Shown here in pieces: positions 6,688-16,365 of a stretch of 35,958 bases of DNA (within the stretch, counting starts at the first letter, position 1; the number at the start of each line of letters is the position of its first letter). The notes below the pieces were generated by a model that was not told where the DNA came from, searched no databases, and saw only the letters and a program-made list of their open reading frames with translations. The position numbers and the translations under genes were made by a program. Location of the stretch: positions 1 to 35,958 of the forward strand of contig JAUXUN010000060.1 in the NCBI GenBank assembly GCA_030680855.1. The letters are read 5' to 3'. This DNA comes from Aestuariivirga sp. Its GTDB lineage: Bacteria; Pseudomonadota; Alphaproteobacteria; Rhizobiales; Aestuariivirgaceae.

Positions 6688-8013
6688 ATGACGTCACACA
6701 TCAACTGCCTTGTTCTGTCAGACCTGACAGCCGCCGACCGCGCCACCCTTCTCAAGCGCACCGAAAGCGATTTGACGCCTTTCATTGAGAAGGTGAAACC
6801 CATCATCGAAGCGGTGCGGACCGAAGGCGACACGGCCCTGGCGCGCTTTGCCGGGCAATTTGACGGTGCCCCGGTTGATGCAAATGCCCTTGCCGCGGCC
6901 GAGGAAGATTTTGACCGCGCCCACGGCGAACTGGAAGCGGACGTCAGGGAAGCCATCGCCTTCGCCGCCGTCAACATCCGCAAATTCCACGAGCTGCAAA
7001 AACCCGAAGAGTCTTGGAGTACCGAAATCCGCCCCGGCCTTCATGCCGGTGACCGCACCACGCCCATCGCATCCGTCGCCTGCTACATTCCGCGCGGCAA
7101 GGGCGCCTTCCCCTCGTCCGTCCTGATGACCTGCATTCCGGCCAGCGTTGCGGGCGTTGAAGACATTTGCATCGTAACGCCGCCCGACCCCGATGGAAAA
7201 ATCGATGCAGCGACACTTGTGGCCGCCCGCGCCGCCGGCGTGAGCAAGGTCTATAAGGCGGGTGGCGCCCAGGCCATCGCTGCTGTGGCCCATGGCACGC
7301 AAACCATTTCAAAATATGTGAAGGTCGTTGGCCCCGGTTCGCCCTGGGTCGTGGCCGCCAAACGCCTGCTCGCTGATCTGATCGACACAGGCACGCCCGC
7401 CGGCCCCAGCGAAGCCATCATCTTTGCCGACGAAACAACCGATGGCCGTCTCGCCGCGCTGGACCTGCTCATCGAAGCCGAGCACGGCGATGACAGCTCC
7501 GCCTTCATCGTCACAACCAGCAAGGAAGTGGCCGACGCAGCCCTTGCCGCCATCCCCGCCTATTGGCACAGGATGAGCGCCCAGCGCGTGAATTTCACCA
7601 AGGCGGTGCTTGCTTCAAGCCGCGGCGGCATTCTTCTGGCGAAAGACACGGGCCAGGCCATGGCCTTCATCAACGACTATGCACCGGAGCATCTGCAAAT
7701 CCTCTCCAAGGAACCGCGCAAATATCTGCCGCTGATCAAAAACGCCGGAGAAATTCTGCTCGGCGAACACACGCCGTCAACCCTGGGAAATTTTGTCCTT
7801 GGCCCCAGCCACGTCCTGCCCACTAGCGGCTGGGCCAAAACCTTCTCTGCCCTCAGCGTCCATGATTTCATGAAGCGCACCTCCGTCGTCGAAGTCACAG
7901 CCCAAGCCTATCCCGAACTGGCAAAGCACGCCGGCCTGATCGCCAAGTACGAAGGCTTCGACGCCCACGCCAATGCGGTATCGGACCTGCGCAAGAAACT
8001 ATTGGGAAATTAA
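6688..8013 (+). CDS. hisD: Histidinol dehydrogenase (HisD) family protein
   Basis: The 441-residue product aligns along its whole length with HisD, the zinc enzyme that oxidises histidinol to histidine in two NAD-dependent steps. The catalytic Glu-His pair is present (E334-H335 in YAPEHL), as are the conserved PAGPSE and HVLPTSG motifs. Of the four zinc ligands of E. coli HisD (Q259, H262, D360, H419), two are kept as H266 and H427, but the Gln is Glu (E263 in IEAEHG) and the Asp is Asn (N368 in LGNFVLG). The alphaproteobacterial biosynthetic HisD normally keeps Gln and Asp. The gene is not near other his genes and is paired with a cysteine-cluster protein. It may therefore be a paralogue acting on another alcohol substrate; the family assignment is firm, the reaction is not. 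Confidence 0.85.
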   Translation: MTSHINCLVLSDLTAADRATLLKRTESDLTPFIEKVKPIIEAVRTEGDTALARFAGQFDGAPVDANALAAAEEDFDRAHGELEADVREAIAFAAVNIRKFHELQKPEESWSTEIRPGLHAGDRTTPIASVACYIPRGKGAFPSSVLMTCIPASVAGVEDICIVTPPDPDGKIDAATLVAARAAGVSKVYKAGGAQAIAAVAHGTQTISKYVKVVGPGSPWVVAAKRLLADLIDTGTPAGPSEAIIFADETTDGRLAALDLLIEAEHGDDSSAFIVTTSKEVADAALAAIPAYWHRMSAQRVNFTKAVLASSRGGILLAKDTGQAMAFINDYAPEHLQILSKEPRKYLPLIKNAGEILLGEHTPSTLGNFVLGPSHVLPTSGWAKTFSALSVHDFMKRTSVVEVTAQAYPELAKHAGLIAKYEGFDAHANAVSDLRKKLLGN

Positions 8014-8441
8014 ACTTTGAAAACAATCAGCCCCGCTGCGGCTTATGTTGCGCCAGCGGGGCCCTCGACCCTTCGAGTATGTGACTTGATAGAATCCGGT
8101 TTACACCGGATCACTGGCGAGGCTGGGAGAATATCTTACCTCGCATGAGTTCTGATATGTGATTTGCAATCCGGTCAAGCGTCGATATTGTGCTGCAGCG
8201 CGCTAGCCGGAATGTGATCGCGAGACCTGCCGCGATCCGAGGTGGTGACCAGGTGGCGTCATGCTCCCTCCGATTGCTGTTTCATTCAATCACCTGCTCC
8301 GTGGAGTTCGGTGATGCGTTATATGTTGGACCGGTCCGTCGCAAAGTCAAGTAAACTATGCATGAAAAATACTTCGCAATTCCCTCAGCCCCTGTCGTTT
8401 CAGGTCACTACGGAATTAAAACGGCAGACTAGTCTCGTAAC
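8014..8441 (+). other. 428-base intergenic region with hairpins, no gene recognised
   Basis: Between the HisD-family gene and the EamA gene there are two inverted repeats: GCCCCGCTG/CAGCGGGGC (8030-8062) and a perfect ATCCGGT-TTAC-ACCGGAT hairpin (8094-8111). The rest shows no recognisable RNA, repeat or coding signal. A short frame (27 codons from ATG 8362, or longer from GTG 8242) ends with its TGA overlapping the ATG of the EamA gene, without a ribosome site. Confidence 0.5.
8030..8062 (+). terminator. Possible terminator hairpin after the HisD-family gene
   Basis: A nine-base GC-rich stem (8030-8038 with 8054-8062) around a 15-base loop begins 17 bases after the stop codon. No T-run follows, so it may only stabilise the 3' end or work with Rho. 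Confidence 0.45.
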
Positions 8442-9359
8442 ATGAATACGGCGACCCAAAGCATCCCTTCAACTGACCACGCCAGCAACAGGCGCCGCGG
8501 CATTCTTCTCGTTGCAGGTTCTGCCGTCGTCTGGAGCTTCGGTGGCGCCATTGCCCGCTTCCTCGAAGTTGGCGATAGCTGGACCGTGGTATTTTGGCGG
8601 TCCCTTTTTGCCGCCATTTTCCTTTTGGGTTTCATGCTCTGGCGCGATGGCCCGCGCGGCACGGTCACGCTCTTCAAGGGCATGGGGCTTGCCGGCCTCG
8701 GCGTGGCACTGTGCTTTGCCATCGCCTCCAGCTCCTTCGTGGTGGCGCTCGCCTATACGACGGTGGCGAATATCCTGCTCATGCAGGCCGGCGTTCCGCT
8801 GATCGCCGCACTCCTCACCTGGACCCTGTTTCGTGAAAAAATTTCAGGCGCAACCTGGGCCGCCATTGCCGCGGTGATTGCCGGGGTTGCCATCATGGTA
8901 TCGGAATCCTTCACCGGAAAGGTCTCGCCGATAGGCGATGGCCTGGCACTCCTGATCTCCGTGATGTTCGCCATAGCAACTGTGATCACGCGCCGTCATG
9001 CCCATGTGCGGATGACTCCTGCTGTTTGCCTCGGAACCGTGTTTGCCGCGTGTTTCTCAGGGATGCTCGCAGGCCACTATGCCGTAAGTGCCGCAGATCT
9101 CGGCTGGCTGGTTGCCTTCGGCGCACTCAACTTGGGCCTGGGCCTGGTCATGTTCACAACCGGCGTCAGGCTCCTCCCCGCGGCCCTGGCGGCCCTCGTC
9201 GGAACCCTGGAACCGGTCCTCGGTCCCATCTGGGTCTGGCTGGTCCATAATGAAATCCCGTCCGGGCGAACCCTGCTCGGCGGCGCCGTGGTCTTCACCG
9301 CACTGGTTATTCATTTGCTCATTGACTGGCAGCGGCAGTCTCGCGCGCAAAACCGGTAA
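8442..9359 (+). CDS. EamA/DMT-family transporter
   Basis: The 305-residue protein shows about ten hydrophobic segments in two similar halves, the EamA repeat architecture of drug/metabolite transporters. After a polar N-terminus of about 20 residues the first helix reads ILLVAGSAVVWSFGG. The second half contains GTLEPVLGPIWVW, the typical ExxxxPxxA-like motif of the second EamA repeat. The substrate is unknown; relatives export amino acids, metabolites or drugs across the inner membrane. No convincing ribosome site precedes the ATG, though a short upstream frame ends with TGA overlapping it (ATGA). The 3' end overlaps the convergent recQ gene by 41 bases, so both proteins have their C-terminal codons on opposite strands of the same DNA. 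Confidence 0.9.
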   Translation: MNTATQSIPSTDHASNRRRGILLVAGSAVVWSFGGAIARFLEVGDSWTVVFWRSLFAAIFLLGFMLWRDGPRGTVTLFKGMGLAGLGVALCFAIASSSFVVALAYTTVANILLMQAGVPLIAALLTWTLFREKISGATWAAIAAVIAGVAIMVSESFTGKVSPIGDGLALLISVMFAIATVITRRHAHVRMTPAVCLGTVFAACFSGMLAGHYAVSAADLGWLVAFGALNLGLGLVMFTTGVRLLPAALAALVGTLEPVLGPIWVWLVHNEIPSGRTLLGGAVVFTALVIHLLIDWQRQSRAQNR

Positions 9360-11142
9360 TCTCCGCCAAGAAAATCTCCGCGAATTTTTCCTGCTTGGCC
9401 GCCCCCACCCCATGCACCTCGCCGAAATCCCACTTGGTGAGCGGCACCCGCGCCGCCATGTCGATAAGCGTGCGATCCGAAAAAATCACATAGGCCGGAA
9501 CCCGCGCCTGCTTGGCAAGCTGCATGCGCAAGGCCTTCAGGAGCACCAGCAAAGCCCCGGCACGCGGATCGGCTTCACTGATTTTCGCCATGACCTCAGC
9601 CCGCGCCGCTTTCTTCGTGCCGCGCTGCTCCACCTTGCGATAGCGGAATTCGCCGCCGCCACTCATCAAGGAGCGAGCCTTGGGCGCCAGCGATAGCCCA
9701 CCATAACCACCCACATCATGAACCAGAAATCCGGCCCCCACCAGTTGCCGGATAATGCCCTGCCATTCCGTGCGCGGACGATCCTGGCCAAGCCCAAACA
9801 CCGGCAGTTCCGTGTGTCTCAACGCCACGGCCTTGTCGTTGGCCTTGGCCATCAGCACATCCACAATATGCATCGCCCCAAAGCGTTCGCCAGTGGCCCG
9901 CACCGTTTCAAAAACCTTTTTTGCTTCAGCACTGCCGTCAAGCGTTTCCCCGGGGCTCAGGCACACATCGCAATTGCCGCAAGGCTCCGCCGCCTCGCCG
10001 AAATAGCCCAGCAGAGAAACCCGCCGGCAGCTCGGCGCTTCGCAATAGGCCACCAGCGCATCAAGCCTGCGGTTCTCCCGGCGCTTGTGGTCCTCGCTCG
10101 CTTCGCCCTGCTCAATGAATTGCCGGCGCAGGCGAATGTCGCCAAGGCCAAACACCATATGGGCAACCGCCGCTTCGCCGTCACGCCCCGCCCGGCCAAT
10201 CTCCTGATAATAGGCATCAAGCGACGATGGCAAATCCGCATGAAACACAAAACGCACATCGGGCTTGTCGATCCCCATGCCAAAGGCAATCGTGGCGCAA
10301 ACAATCACGCCTTTCTCTGTCATGAATAAATCCTGCGCGTCCGCGCGCTGTGCCGGCGTCAACCCCGCATGATAAGCCACCGCACGATGCTTCTTCTCAA
10401 CCAGAAACGCGGCGATCTCCTCCGTGCTCTTGCGCGACAGCGCATAAACAATCCCGCTCTCGCCCGCGTGGGTATCAAGAAAGCGCAAGATCTGCTGCCG
10501 GGTGTTATCCTTGTTCTGCACCGTGAGCCTGATGTTTGGCCGGTCAAACCCCGCGACAAAAACCTCCGCTTTCCCGCCAAACAGCTTCTTCACAATATCG
10601 CGCCGCGCCCCTTCGTCGGCCGTTGCCGTGAACGCCCCAATCGGCGCTTCCGGAAACGCCTCGCGCAAGCCGTGCAGTGCCTCATATTCAGGCCGGAAGG
10701 AAGCGCCCCAATGCGAAATGCAGTGCGCCTCGTCAACCGCGATCAGCTTCACATCCAGCTTCTGCAGGGCCGCTATCATCTGCTCCGTCATCAAACGCTC
10801 CGGCGCCAGATACAAAATCCGCACCAGCCCCGCCGCCACACGCTGCCAGATGTCGACGTTCACCTCCCGCGAAGCCGCCGAATTGATCGTCTCCGCCGCA
10901 ACGCCCGCCAGTTTGAGCGCCGCAACCTGGTCCTGCATCAGCGCCACCAGCGGCGAAACCACAATCGTCAGCCCCTGCTTCACCAGCGCCGGCACCTGAT
11001 AACATAGTGACTTGCCGGAGCCCGTGGGCATGACAGCCAGAACATGCCGCCCACCGATCAGATGATCGACGATCTCTTCCTGCCCCGGCCTGAATCCGTC
11101 GAAACCAAAGACCTCACGCAAAACCTTTGCTTTCGGCGTCAT
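9319..11142 (-). CDS. recQ: ATP-dependent DNA helicase RecQ
   Basis: RecQ is a 3'-5' helicase that unwinds forked and recombination structures. The 607-residue product has the expected domains: Walker A MPTGSGKS (38-45), DEAH box (137-140), the aromatic-rich loop around HWGASFRPEY, a second RecA-like lobe with GRAGRDG (317-323), the zinc-binding cysteines C372, C388, C391 and C394 (C367 nearby), the winged-helix RQC domain, and an HRDC domain at the C-terminus (about 525-600). The residue before the loop tryptophan is His rather than the common Gln, but the key Trp, Phe and Arg are kept. The gene is divergent from uvrA with 115 bases between, and it overlaps the convergent EamA gene by 41 bases at its 3' end. 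Shared SOS control with uvrA is possible. Confidence 0.96.
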   Translation of the reverse strand: MTPKAKVLREVFGFDGFRPGQEEIVDHLIGGRHVLAVMPTGSGKSLCYQVPALVKQGLTIVVSPLVALMQDQVAALKLAGVAAETINSAASREVNVDIWQRVAAGLVRILYLAPERLMTEQMIAALQKLDVKLIAVDEAHCISHWGASFRPEYEALHGLREAFPEAPIGAFTATADEGARRDIVKKLFGGKAEVFVAGFDRPNIRLTVQNKDNTRQQILRFLDTHAGESGIVYALSRKSTEEIAAFLVEKKHRAVAYHAGLTPAQRADAQDLFMTEKGVIVCATIAFGMGIDKPDVRFVFHADLPSSLDAYYQEIGRAGRDGEAAVAHMVFGLGDIRLRRQFIEQGEASEDHKRRENRRLDALVAYCEAPSCRRVSLLGYFGEAAEPCGNCDVCLSPGETLDGSAEAKKVFETVRATGERFGAMHIVDVLMAKANDKAVALRHTELPVFGLGQDRPRTEWQGIIRQLVGAGFLVHDVGGYGGLSLAPKARSLMSGGGEFRYRKVEQRGTKKAARAEVMAKISEADPRAGALLVLLKALRMQLAKQARVPAYVIFSDRTLIDMAARVPLTKWDFGEVHGVGAAKQEKFAEIFLAEITGFARETAAASQ

Positions 11143-11230
11143 CGCCCCCCACTTAACGTTGCTGTGGATATCTGTAGTTCTGCTGACATCTGCTGACTGC
11201 TATATCCCTAGAATAACCCATATTGCATAC

Positions 11231-11245
11231 GTTCCCGTTTTGATC
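11231..11245 (+). promoter_or_regulatory. Near-consensus LexA (SOS) box upstream of uvrA
   Basis: GTTC (11231-11234), seven bases, then GATC (11242-11245) differs from the alphaproteobacterial GTTC-N7-GTTC box by one base and lies 12 bases before the uvrA ATG. A weak promoter pair TTGCAT (11223-11228) and TAGTCA (11246-11251) with a 17-base spacer would place the box between -35 and -10, exactly as in the ssb promoter. uvrA is a known LexA target in this class. Confidence 0.55.
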
Positions 11246-11257
11246 TAGTCAGGTCTC

Positions 11258-14185
<2,928 letters not shown>

Positions 14186-14206
14186 CCCTTCACGTTCAAA
14201 TATCCC

Positions 14207-14288
14207 TTTCTCATCTTGCCCGTGCTCGACACGGGCATCTCCACCGACGAAAGAAGGTGGCCGTGTCAAATAAGGCCATGATGAGAAA
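14207..14288. repeat. Palindromic intergenic repeat (REP-like)
   Basis: The outer arms TTTCTCATC (14207-14215) and GATGAGAAA (14280-14288) are perfect inverted copies. Inside, GCCCGTG-CTCGA-CACGGGC (14218-14236) is a perfect hairpin, and a decayed mirror copy with GGCC at both ends lies at about 14259-14276. Repeats of the type GCCCG-loop-CGGGCATC, mirrored by a second hairpin, are widely scattered between genes in alphaproteobacteria. It starts 22 bases after the uvrA stop and may also act as a 3' stabiliser or terminator. Confidence 0.65.
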
Positions 14289-14442
14289 GCAGTTTCCAAA
14301 TCAATTCCACCTGTGTTTTACCAAGCCGTCCATCCGAACAGCCAATAGGATTTCAGCGGTGCTTCTCTCTCAAGGAACCTTGCGCTCACAAGCCGGAAAT
14401 ACAATTTTGGAGAATAGCCGTTTATAGCCGAATGACTGTGCG

Positions 14443-14500
14443 CTGTCTAGGATTAAATTCCTGTCTAGGTTGAAGCGGTTACCTCCATGTGCGCGGTTAC
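14443..14500. repeat. Short direct repeats with 18-base offset
   Basis: CTGTCTAGG occurs at 14443-14451 and 14461-14469, and GCGGTTAC at 14475-14482 and 14493-14500; both pairs are offset by exactly 18 bases and adjoin each other, about 115 bases upstream of doxX. They could be degenerate repeats or regulator half-sites. Confidence 0.35.
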
Positions 14501-14614
14501 AAGCTCCATACTGGATCACGAACATTTGCTCTCAACAATATATCATTTCTCTTGTTACAGATTTCGAATCCGCTATTGGGGTTCCACTAATCAACAATCA
14601 AAGGCCCAACACTA

Positions 14615-15013
14615 ATGTTAAACGGAATTATCCCTGCCTCCTGGTCCGGCCCGCTTCATGCCGTTCTTCGCATCGTGGCAGGCCTCCTCCTGCTTGAGCA
14701 CGGCACGTCGAAGTATTTCAATTTCCCGCCCACTGAATATTTCGCCAATGGCGTCGAGGTCTTCTCCCTCATGGGCCTCGCCGGCGCCCTCGAAACCATC
14801 GGCGGCCTTCTCATCATCGTCGGCCTCTTCACCCGCATTACCGCTTTCGTGCTGGCAGGCTTCCTAGCCGCTGCTTATTTCATGGGACACGCCCCGCAAA
14901 GCTTCTTCCCGCTGATCAACAATGGCGATGCGGCCATCCTCTACTGCTTCATCTTCCTCTATTTCTCCGCCGCCGGCGGCGGCCCCTGGAGCCTCGACGC
15001 AAACCGGAAATAA
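14615..15013 (+). CDS. DoxX-family membrane protein
   Basis: The 132-residue protein has four hydrophobic segments and the DoxX landmarks: an N-terminal helix with LRIVAGLLLLEHGTSKYF, a second helix LAGALETIGGLLIIVGLFTR, and a final pair around AAYFMGHAPQSFFPL and AILYCFIFLYFSAAGGGPWS. DoxX proteins sit in the inner membrane and are linked to redox or quinone processes in some species, but the function of most members is unknown. It stands as a single gene with a strong intrinsic terminator at its 3' end that is shared with the convergent rarA gene. Confidence 0.88.
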   Translation: MLNGIIPASWSGPLHAVLRIVAGLLLLEHGTSKYFNFPPTEYFANGVEVFSLMGLAGALETIGGLLIIVGLFTRITAFVLAGFLAAAYFMGHAPQSFFPLINNGDAAILYCFIFLYFSAAGGGPWSLDANRK

Positions 15014-15033
15014 TTCTTCCCCGCAAAATAGAA

Positions 15034-15059
15034 AGGCCGGATTTCCTCCGGCCTTTTTT
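15034..15059. terminator. Intrinsic terminator between doxX and rarA
   Basis: AGGCCGGA (15034-15041) pairs with TCCGGCCT (15047-15054) around a five-base loop and is followed on the plus strand by a T-run (15055-15059). On the minus strand the hairpin is followed by a T-rich tract as well, so it may act in both directions. The rarA stop codon (15058-15060) lies in the A/T tract. Confidence 0.8.
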
Positions 15060-16365
15060 ATTCCCGCACTTTCCGCAGCTTCGCCCAGTAATCCAGGCGC
15101 TTCTTCACCTCGCGCTCAAAGCCGCGCTCCGGCGGGTTGTAATAGTGCTCGCGGCCCATCTCCGCTGGAAAATAGTTCTGCCCGGAAAAGGCCTCCGGCT
15201 CATCATGGTCATAGCGGTAGCCCGCGCCATACTCCTGTTCCTTCATCATCTTGGTGGGCGCGTTCAGGATGATCTTTGGCGGCGCCAGCGATCCCGTTTC
15301 CTTGGCCCGCTTCATCGCCGCACCGAAAGCCGTGTAGCCGGCATTGGATTTGGGTGCGGTCGCGATGTAAATCGTCGCCTGCGCCAGGGCCAACTCCCCT
15401 TCAGGGCTTCCCAAAAAATCATACGTGTCCTTGGCAGCCAGCGCCTGGTGAAGCGCATCCGGGTCCGCCAGCCCCACGTCCTCAATCGCCATGCGCACCA
15501 GCCGCCTAGCCAGGAACAGCGGATCCTCTCCCGCCGTCAGCATCCGCGCCAGATAATACAGCGCCGCATCTGGATCAGAGCCGCGCACCGACTTGTGCAG
15601 TGCGGAAATCAAATTGTAATGCCCGTCCGCCGCCTTGTCGTAAAGCGGCATGCGCTTTTGCACCGACTTGGCCAAAGCCTCCGAACTCAGCGGCAGCGCC
15701 CCTTCCGGAACACTGGAAAAAATCTCTTCAACCAGATTGAGAATGTAGCGCCCGTCGCCGTCAGCCATGGCAATTAGCGCCGACAACGCCTGGGCATCAA
15801 CCGGCAGCGGGCGCTTTTCAAACATTTCAGCCCGCGTCACCAGCGCCGTCATGGCATCCGCATCAAGCCGGTTCAGCACCAGCACCTGCGCGCGGGAAAG
15901 CAAAGCGCCATTCAATTCAAACGACGGATTCTCCGTCGTGGCGCCCACCAGCGTAATCGTGCCATCCTCCACATAGGGCAGAAAGGAATCCTGCTGCGAT
16001 TTGTTGAAGCGGTGGATTTCATCAACGAACAACAGCGTCCCCCGCCCCTGCTCGCGCCGGATGCGCGCCTGCTCGAAGGCCTTCTTCAAATCGGCAACGC
16101 CGGAAAAAATCGCCGACATTTGTTCAAAGGCCAGCCCGGTTTCGCCCGCCAAGAGCCGCGCAATTGTCGTTTTGCCCGTGCCAGGCGGCCCCCACAGGAT
16201 GATGGAAGGAATGCGCCCCGAAGCCAGCATGCGGCTGAGGATGCCGTCTTCCCCCGTCAGGTGTTCCTGGCCCACCACATCATTCAGCTTCTGGGGCCGC
16301 AGCCGGTCCGCCAGTGGCCGTGGCGCTTCCTTGCCAAAACTTGCAGCTTCGAAAAGCGTGCTCAT
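15058..16365 (-). CDS. rarA: Replication-associated recombination protein A (RarA/MgsA AAA ATPase)
   Basis: RarA is an AAA+ ATPase related to clamp-loader and RuvB proteins that acts at stalled replication forks. The 435-residue product has Walker A WGPPGTGKT (about 58-66), Walker B LLFVDEIHRF (111-120), a sensor-like TTENPSFELN segment, and the C-terminal tetramerisation part with the typical KMMKEQEYGAGYRYDHDEPE stretch. The start ATG overlaps the stop of the upstream protease gene by one base (TGATG), indicating translational coupling. I know this Do-protease/RarA pairing from Rhizobiales; no direct functional link is established. The gene ends at the terminator shared with doxX. Confidence 0.96.
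   Translation of the reverse strand: MSTLFEAASFGKEAPRPLADRLRPQKLNDVVGQEHLTGEDGILSRMLASGRIPSIILWGPPGTGKTTIARLLAGETGLAFEQMSAIFSGVADLKKAFEQARIRREQGRGTLLFVDEIHRFNKSQQDSFLPYVEDGTITLVGATTENPSFELNGALLSRAQVLVLNRLDADAMTALVTRAEMFEKRPLPVDAQALSALIAMADGDGRYILNLVEEIFSSVPEGALPLSSEALAKSVQKRMPLYDKAADGHYNLISALHKSVRGSDPDAALYYLARMLTAGEDPLFLARRLVRMAIEDVGLADPDALHQALAAKDTYDFLGSPEGELALAQATIYIATAPKSNAGYTAFGAAMKRAKETGSLAPPKIILNAPTKMMKEQEYGAGYRYDHDEPEAFSGQNYFPAEMGREHYYNPPERGFEREVKKRLDYWAKLRKVRE

Larger units (their letters stand above)
14186..14614 (+). other. 429-base intergenic region between uvrA and doxX
   Basis: The first 100 bases hold a palindromic intergenic repeat. The remainder is more AT-rich than the surrounding genes and contains short direct repeats with an 18-base offset (14443-14500). 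No coding frame with a ribosome site and no known RNA family was recognised. AAAGG 12 bases before the doxX ATG is the likely ribosome site. Confidence 0.5.

Noticed and set aside
8094-8111. The perfect ATCCGGT hairpin as part of a tRNA
   Set aside because: No cloverleaf, anticodon arm or T-loop sequence could be fitted around it.
8242-8445. A 67-codon plus-strand frame before the EamA gene as a real gene
   Set aside because: It starts with GTG without a ribosome site and its product has no recognisable features; only the stop-start overlap with the EamA ATG is notable.
14555-14566. TGTTACAG upstream of doxX as a third copy of the microprotein box
   Set aside because: Only eight bases match; the CAGAAAA part and the CACAAACGG block are absent.
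14470-14697. A 75-codon frame running from the intergenic region into doxX
   Set aside because: It overlaps doxX in another frame and shows no ribosome site or protein-like pattern.
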